From: Drosophila miranda
Taxonomy: Eukaryota > Arthropoda > Insecta > Diptera > Drosophilidae
Direction: 5' to 3'
Length of the DNA stretch: 64,000 nt
Assembly (NCBI RefSeq): GCF_003369915.1
Contig: NW_022881603.1
Location: 43,508,624-43,572,623 of the forward strand
How positions within the stretch are numbered: the stretch's first letter is position 1; every line of letters begins with the position of its first letter. This document shows positions 58,397 to 64,000 of this stretch, piece by piece. The position numbers and the translations under genes were made by a program. The notes under the pieces were generated by a model. That model was given only the letters and a program-made list of their open reading frames with translations, ran no database searches and was not told where the DNA came from.

Positions 58397-59510
58397 TATA
58401 CCCGATACTCAAAATGAGTATTGGGGTATATTAGATTTGTGGTGAAAATGGATGTGTGTAACGTCTAGAAGGAATCGTTTCCGACCCCATAAAGTATATA
58501 TATTCTTGATCTTGACGGTCTGTCCGTCAGTCCGTCTGTCCGTCCGTCCGTCCGTCCGTCTGTCCGTCTGTCCGTCTGTCCGTCCCAATTAGCGCCTAGT
58601 GCTCAAAGACTATAAGAGCTAGAGCAACGATGTTTCGGATCCAGACTTCTGTGATATGTCACTGCTACAAAAATATTTCAAAACTTCGCCCCGCCCACTT
58701 CCGCCCCCACAAAGGACGAAAATCTGTGGCATCCACAATTTTAAAGATATGAGAAAACCAAAAACGCAGAATCGTAGAGAATGACCATATCTTTTAGACT
58801 GCAGAATCTGTATTGGATCGTATTATTATTATAGCCAGCATCAAGAAAACAATTTCATTTTTTCTCGCCCTGTCTCTTTCTAACACACACGTAGCATAGG
58901 CGGCTTTGCTTAGAGTAAAACATTAGCGCCTAGATCTCAGAGACTACAAAAGCTAGAGCAACCAAATTTGGTATCCCCCCTCCTAATATATCGGACCGAG
59001 ACGAATTTGTTTCAAAATTTCGCCACACCCCCTTCCGCCCCCGCAACGGACGAAAATCTGGGGATATTCAAAAATCTCAGAGACTATTAAGGCTAGAGTA
59101 ACCAAACTTGGTATCCGCACTCCTGTTAGATCTTACTATAAAACGTGTTTCTCAAAATTTCGCCCCACTCCCTTCCGCCCACACAAAGGACGAAAATCTG
59201 TTGCATCCACAATATTGAGGATACGAGAAAACTAAAAACGCAGAATCATAGATAATGATCATATATATTGCTGATTGCTGAATCTGGATCAGATCAGATC
59301 ATTTTTATAGCCAAAAGGAACAAATCAATTTGCAGTGGCTACGCAGCGCCTGACGTCACGCTCAGACTGATTTTCTGTCTCTCTCGCACGCACTCTTTGT
59401 CGTGTCGTTTAATATTAGCGGCGTCTGCCGGAGGAGAGCCATACTGAATTAGTATCGGGTATAACCGTAGAGTTGCGGTGTCCGCTGCAACTCACAACGT
59501 TCCCCCTCGT
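58397..59510 (+). mobile_element. DINE-1 tandem array, unit 1 (1114 bp)
   Basis: First unit, entered from unique sequence. The PyPu tract is longer (58520-58583) than in later units. Its tail CCCCCTCG joins directly to TTATACCC of unit 2. A GA-rich tract (minus strand GTGCGTGCGAGAGAGACAG) lies at about 59376-59394. Confidence 0.88.
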
Positions 59511-60619
59511 TATACCCGATACTCAAAATGAGTATTGGGGTATATTAGATTTGTGGTAAAAGTGGATGTGTGTAACGTCCAGAAGGAATCGTTTCCGACC
59601 CCATAAAGTATATATATTCTTGATCAGCATCAATAGCCGAGTCGATTGAGCCCTGTCTGTCTGTCCGTCCGTCCGTCTGTCCGTCTGTCCGTCCCCTTCA
59701 GCTCCTAGTGCTCAAAGACTATAAGAGCTAGAGCAACGATGTTTTGGATCCAGACTTCTGTGATATGTCACTGCTACAAAAATATTTCAAAACTTCGCCC
59801 CGCCCACTTCCGCCCCCACAAAGGACGAAAATCTGTGGCATCCACAATTTTAAAGATATGAGAAAACCAAAAACGTAGAATTGTAGAGAATGACCATATC
59901 TTTACGACTGCGGAATCTGAATTGCATCTTATTATTATTATAGCCAGCATCAAGAAAACAATTTAATTTTTTCTCGCCCTGTCTCTCTCTAACACACACG
60001 TAGCATAGGCGGCTTTGCTTAGAGTAAAACATTAGCGCCTAGATCTCAGAGACTACAAAAGCTAGAGCAACCAAATTTGGTATCCACACTCCTAATATAT
60101 CGGACCGAGACGAGTTTGTTTCAAAATTTCGCCACACCCCCTTCCGCCCCCGCAACGGACGAAAATCTGGGGATATTCAAAAATCTCAGAGACTATTAAG
60201 GCTAGAGTAACCAAACTTGGTATCCGCACTCCTGTTAGATCTTACTATAAAACGTGTTTCTCAAAATTTCGCCCCACTCCCTTCCGCCCACACAAAGGAC
60301 GAAAATCTGTTGCATCCACAATATTGAGGATACGAGAAAACTAAAAACGCAGAATCATAGATAATGATCATATATATTGCTGATTGCTGAATCTGGATCA
60401 GATCAGATCATTTTTATAGCCAAAAGGAACAAATCAATTTGCACTGGCTACGCAGCACCCGACGTCACGCTCAGACTGATTTTCTGTCTCTCTCGCACGC
60501 ACTCCTTGTCGTGTCGTTTAATATTAGCGGCGTCTGCCGGAGGAGAGCCATACTGACTTAGTATCGGGTATAACTGTAGAGTTGCGGTGTCCGCAGCAAC
60601 TCACAACGTTCCCCCTCGT
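59511..60619 (+). mobile_element. DINE-1 tandem array, unit 2 (1109 bp)
   Basis: Complete unit, head-to-tail with its neighbours. Diagnostic variants: aatagccgag, caatttaatttttt, gataatgatcatatat, cactggctacgcagcaccc and cactccttg. Confidence 0.88.
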
Positions 60620-61726
60620 TATACCCGATACTCAAAATGAGTATTGGGGTATATTAGATTTGTGGTAAAAGTGGATGTGTGTAACGTCCAGAAGGAATCG
60701 TTTCCGACCCCATAAAGTATATATATTCTTGATCAGCATCAATAGACGAGTCGATTGAGCCCTGTCTGTCTGTCCGTCCGTCCGTCTGTCCGTATGTCCG
60801 TCCCCTTCAGCTCCTAGTGCTCAAAGACTATAAGAGCTAGAGCAACGATGTTTTGGATCCAGACTTCTGTGATATGTCACTGCTACAAAAATATTTCAAA
60901 ACTTCGCCCCGCCCACTTCCGCCCCCACAAAGGACGAAAATCTGTGGCATCCACAATTTTAAAGATATGAGAAAACCAAAAACGTAGAATTGTAGAGAAT
61001 GACCATATCTTTACGACTGCGGAATCTGAATTGCATCTTATTATTATTATAGCCAGCATCAAGAAAACAATTTCATTTTTTCTCGCCCTGTCTCTCTCTA
61101 ACACACACGTAGCAAAGCCGGCTTTGCTTAGAGTAAAACATTAGCGCCTAGATCTCAGAGACTACAAAAGCTAGAGCAACCAAATTTGGTATCCACACTC
61201 CTAATATATCGGACCGAGACGAGTTTGTTTCAAAATTTCGCCACACCCCCTTCCGCCCCCGCAAAGACCGAAAATCTTGGGATATTCAAAAATCTCAGAG
61301 ACTATTAAGGCTAGAGTAACCAAATTTGGTATTCGCACTCCAGTTAGATCTTACTATAAAACGTGTATCTCAAAATTTCGCCCCACCCCCTTCCGCTCAC
61401 ACAAAGGACGAAAATCTGTTGCATCCACAATATTGCACATTCGAGAAAACTAAAAACGCAGAACCATAGATAATGACCATATCTATCAGATTGCTGAATC
61501 TGGATCAGATCAGATAATTTTTATAGCCAATAGGAACAAATCAATTTGCAATGGCTACGCAGCGCCCGACGTGACGCTCAGACTGATTTTCTGTCTCTCT
61601 CGGACGCACTCTTTGTCGTGTCGTTTAATATTAGCGGCTTCTGCCGGAGGAGAGTTATACTGACTTAGTATCGGGTATAACCGTAGAGTTGCGGTGTCCG
61701 CAGCAACTCACAACGTTCCCCCTCGT
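60620..61726 (+). mobile_element. DINE-1 tandem array, unit 3 (1107 bp)
   Basis: Complete unit and the most divergent one. Variants: aatagacgag, gtccgtatgtccg, agcaaagccgg, ttgcacattcg, gacgtgacg and gcggcttctgcc. Confidence 0.88.
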
Positions 61727-62832
61727 TATACCCGATACTCAAAATGAGTATTGGGGTATATTAGATTTGTGGTAAAAGTGGATGTGTGTAACGTCCAGAA
61801 GGAATCGTTTCCGACCCCATAAAGTATATATATTCTTGATCAGCATCAATAGCCGAGTCGATTGAGCCCTGTCTGTCTGTCCGTCCGTCCGTCTGTCCGT
61901 CTGTCCGTCCCCTTCAGCTCCTAGTGCTCAAAGACTATAAGAGCTAGAGCAACGATGTTTTGGATCCAGACTTCTGTGATATGTCACTGCTACAAAAATA
62001 TTTCAAAACTTCGCCCCGCCCACTTCCGCCCCCACAAAGGACGAAAATCTGTGGCATCCACAATTTTAAAGATATGAGAAAACCAAAAACGTAGAATTGT
62101 AGAGAATGACCATATCTTTACGACTGCGGAATCTGAATTGCATCTTATTATTATTATAGCCAGCATCAAGAAAACAATTTCATTTTTTCTCGCCCTGTCT
62201 CTCTCTAACACACACGTAGCATAGGCGGCTTTGCTTAGAGTAAAACATTAGCGCCTAGATCGCAGAGACTATAAAAGCTAGAGTAACCAAATTTGGTATC
62301 CACACTCCTAATATATCGGACCGAGACGAGTTTGTTTCAAAATTTCGCCACACCCCCACCGCCCCCGCAACGGACGAAAATCTGGGGATATTCAAAAACC
62401 TCAGAGACTATTAAGGCTAGAGTAACCAAATTTGGTATTCGCACTCCTGTTAGATCTTACTATAAAACGTGTTTCTCAAAATTTCGCCCCACTCCCTTCC
62501 GCCCACACAAAGGACGAAAATCTGTTGCATCCACAATATTGAGGATGCGAGAAAACTAAAAACGCAGAATCATAGATAACGACCATATCTATCAGATTGC
62601 TGAATGTGTATCAGATCAGATAATTTTTATAGCCAAAAGGAACAAATCAATTTGCAGTGGCTACGCAGCGCCTGACGTCACGCTCAGACTGATTATCTGT
62701 CTCTCTCGCACGCACTCTTTGTCGTGTCGTTTAATATTAGCGGCGTCTGCCGGAGGAGAGCCATACTGACTTAGTATCGGGTATAACTGTAGAGTTGCGG
62801 TGTCCGCAGCAACTCACAACGTTCCCCCTCGT
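61727..62832 (+). mobile_element. DINE-1 tandem array, unit 4 (1106 bp)
   Basis: Complete unit. Variants: aatagccgag, gatcgcagagactataaaag, cacccccaccgcc, gaggatgcgag and gattatctg. Confidence 0.88.
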
Positions 62833-63942
62833 TATACCCGATACTCAAAATGAGTATTGGGGTATATTAGATTTGTGGTAAAAGTGGATGTGTGTAACGT
62901 CCAGAAGGAATCGTTTCCGACCCCATAAAGTATATATATTCTTGATCAGCATCAATAGACGAGTCGATTGAGCCCTGTCTGTCTGTCCGTCCGTCCGTCT
63001 GTCCGTATGTCCGTCCCCTTCAGCTCCTAGTGCTCAAAGACTATAAGAGCTAGAGCAACGATGTTTTGGATCCAGACTTCTGTGATATGTCACTGCTACA
63101 AAAATATTTCAAAACTTCGCCCCGCCCACTTCCGCCCCACAAAGGACGAAAATCTGTGGCATCCACAATTTTAAAGATATGAGAAAACCAAAAACGTAGA
63201 ATTGTAGAGAATGACCATATCTTTACGACTGCGGAATCTGAATTGCATCTTATTATTATTATAGCCAGCATCAAGAAAACAATTTAATTTTTTCTCGCCC
63301 TGTCTCTCTCTAACACACACGTAGCATAGGCGGCTTTGCTTAGAGTAAAACATTAGCGCCTAGATCTCAGAGACTACAAAAGCTAGAGCAACCAAATTTG
63401 GTATCCACACTCCTAATATATCGGACCGAGACGAGTTTGTTTCAAAATTTCGCCACACCCCCTTCCGCCCCCGCAACGGACGAAAATCTGGGGATATTCA
63501 AAAATCTCAGAGACTATTAAGGCTAGAGTAACCAAACTTGGTATCCGCACTCCTGTTAGATCTTACTATAAAACGTGTTTCTCAAAATTTCGCCCCACTC
63601 CCTTCCGCCCACACAAAGGACGAAAATCTGTTGCATCCACAATATTGAGGATACGAGAAAACTAAAAACGCAGAATCATAGATAATGATCATATATATTG
63701 CTGATTGCTGAATCTGGATCAGATCAGATCATTTTTATAGCCAAAAGGAACAAATCAATTTGCACTGGCTACGCAGCACCCGACGTCACGCTCAGACTGA
63801 TTTTCTGTCTCTCTCGCACGCACTCCTTGTCGTGTCGTTTAATATTAGCGGCGTCTGCCGGAGGAGAGCCATACTGACTTAGTATCGGGTATAACTGTAG
63901 AGTTGCGGTGTCCGCAGCAACTCACAACGTTCCCCCTCGTTA
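62833..63942 (+). mobile_element. DINE-1 tandem array, unit 5 (1110 bp), mosaic
   Basis: The 5' part carries unit-3 variants (aatagacgag, gtccgtatgtccg). From about 63270 on it carries unit-2 variants (caatttaatttttt, gataatgatcatatat, cactggctacgcagcaccc, cactccttg). The switch lies between about 63010 and 63270. Confidence 0.87.
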
Positions 63943-64000
63943 TACCCGATACTCAAAATGAGTATTGGGGTATATTAGATTTGTGGTAAAAGTGGATGTG
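63943..64000 (+). mobile_element. DINE-1 tandem array, unit 6, cut by window end
   Basis: The first 58 bp match other units, so the array continues beyond the window. Confidence 0.85.

Overview
The window is eukaryotic and insect, almost certainly Drosophila, and most likely the obscura group. Five recognisable host loci carry Drosophila-type short introns: a DUF1091 gene, a REEP-like gene, Ssrp, a WDR70/GAD-1 homologue next to Nxt1, and an SLC2-type sugar transporter. The rest (about 80%) is transposable elements, including many DINE-1/INE-1 (ISY-type) Helitron-like copies. Ssrp lies on Muller element C in D. melanogaster. Degraded genes among intact ones, TE insertions between exons and tandem TE arrays together resemble a degenerating neo-Y or heterochromatic copy of Muller C, such as the D. 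miranda neo-Y. That assignment is inference.

Layout. 1-2010 (minus): a four-exon DUF1091 gene, cut by the window start, with a REEP-like gene (638-1447, plus) nested in its large intron. 2281-4581 (minus): Ssrp, three exons, intact. 4582-5130: divergent promoter with DRE/BEAF-type motifs. 5131-7296: a broken WDR70 homologue and a broken Nxt1, convergent, both cut at one shared breakpoint near 6938.

7443-39975 (minus): a tandem array of one Ty3/Gypsy element ('element A', LTR about 1.6 kb), arranged LTR1-internal1-LTR2-internal2-LTR3-internal3-LTR4. All internal copies are defective; copies 1 and 2 share lesions, so the array grew by recombination rather than repeated transposition. LTR1 and LTR2 carry the same 5'-truncated R1-clade LINE ('LINE-A'). 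LTR4 carries a different LINE ('LINE-B') at exactly the same base, beside a GT microsatellite.

39976-44128: anonymous sequence, a rearranged DINE-1, then the transporter (minus) whose first exon is missing or displaced. 44333-45147: a fold-back DINE-1 pair. 45153-55406 (plus): a second Ty3/Gypsy element ('element B') with 0.92-0.94 kb LTRs, PBS, PPT and a 4-bp target duplication, defective pol, and an unusual third ORF between pol and the 3' LTR (charged 24-bp repeats, Gln/His tract). 55613-56699: a dispersed DINE-1. 58397-64000: a head-to-tail array of about 1.1-kb DINE-1 units running off the window. No tRNA, rRNA or CRISPR was seen.
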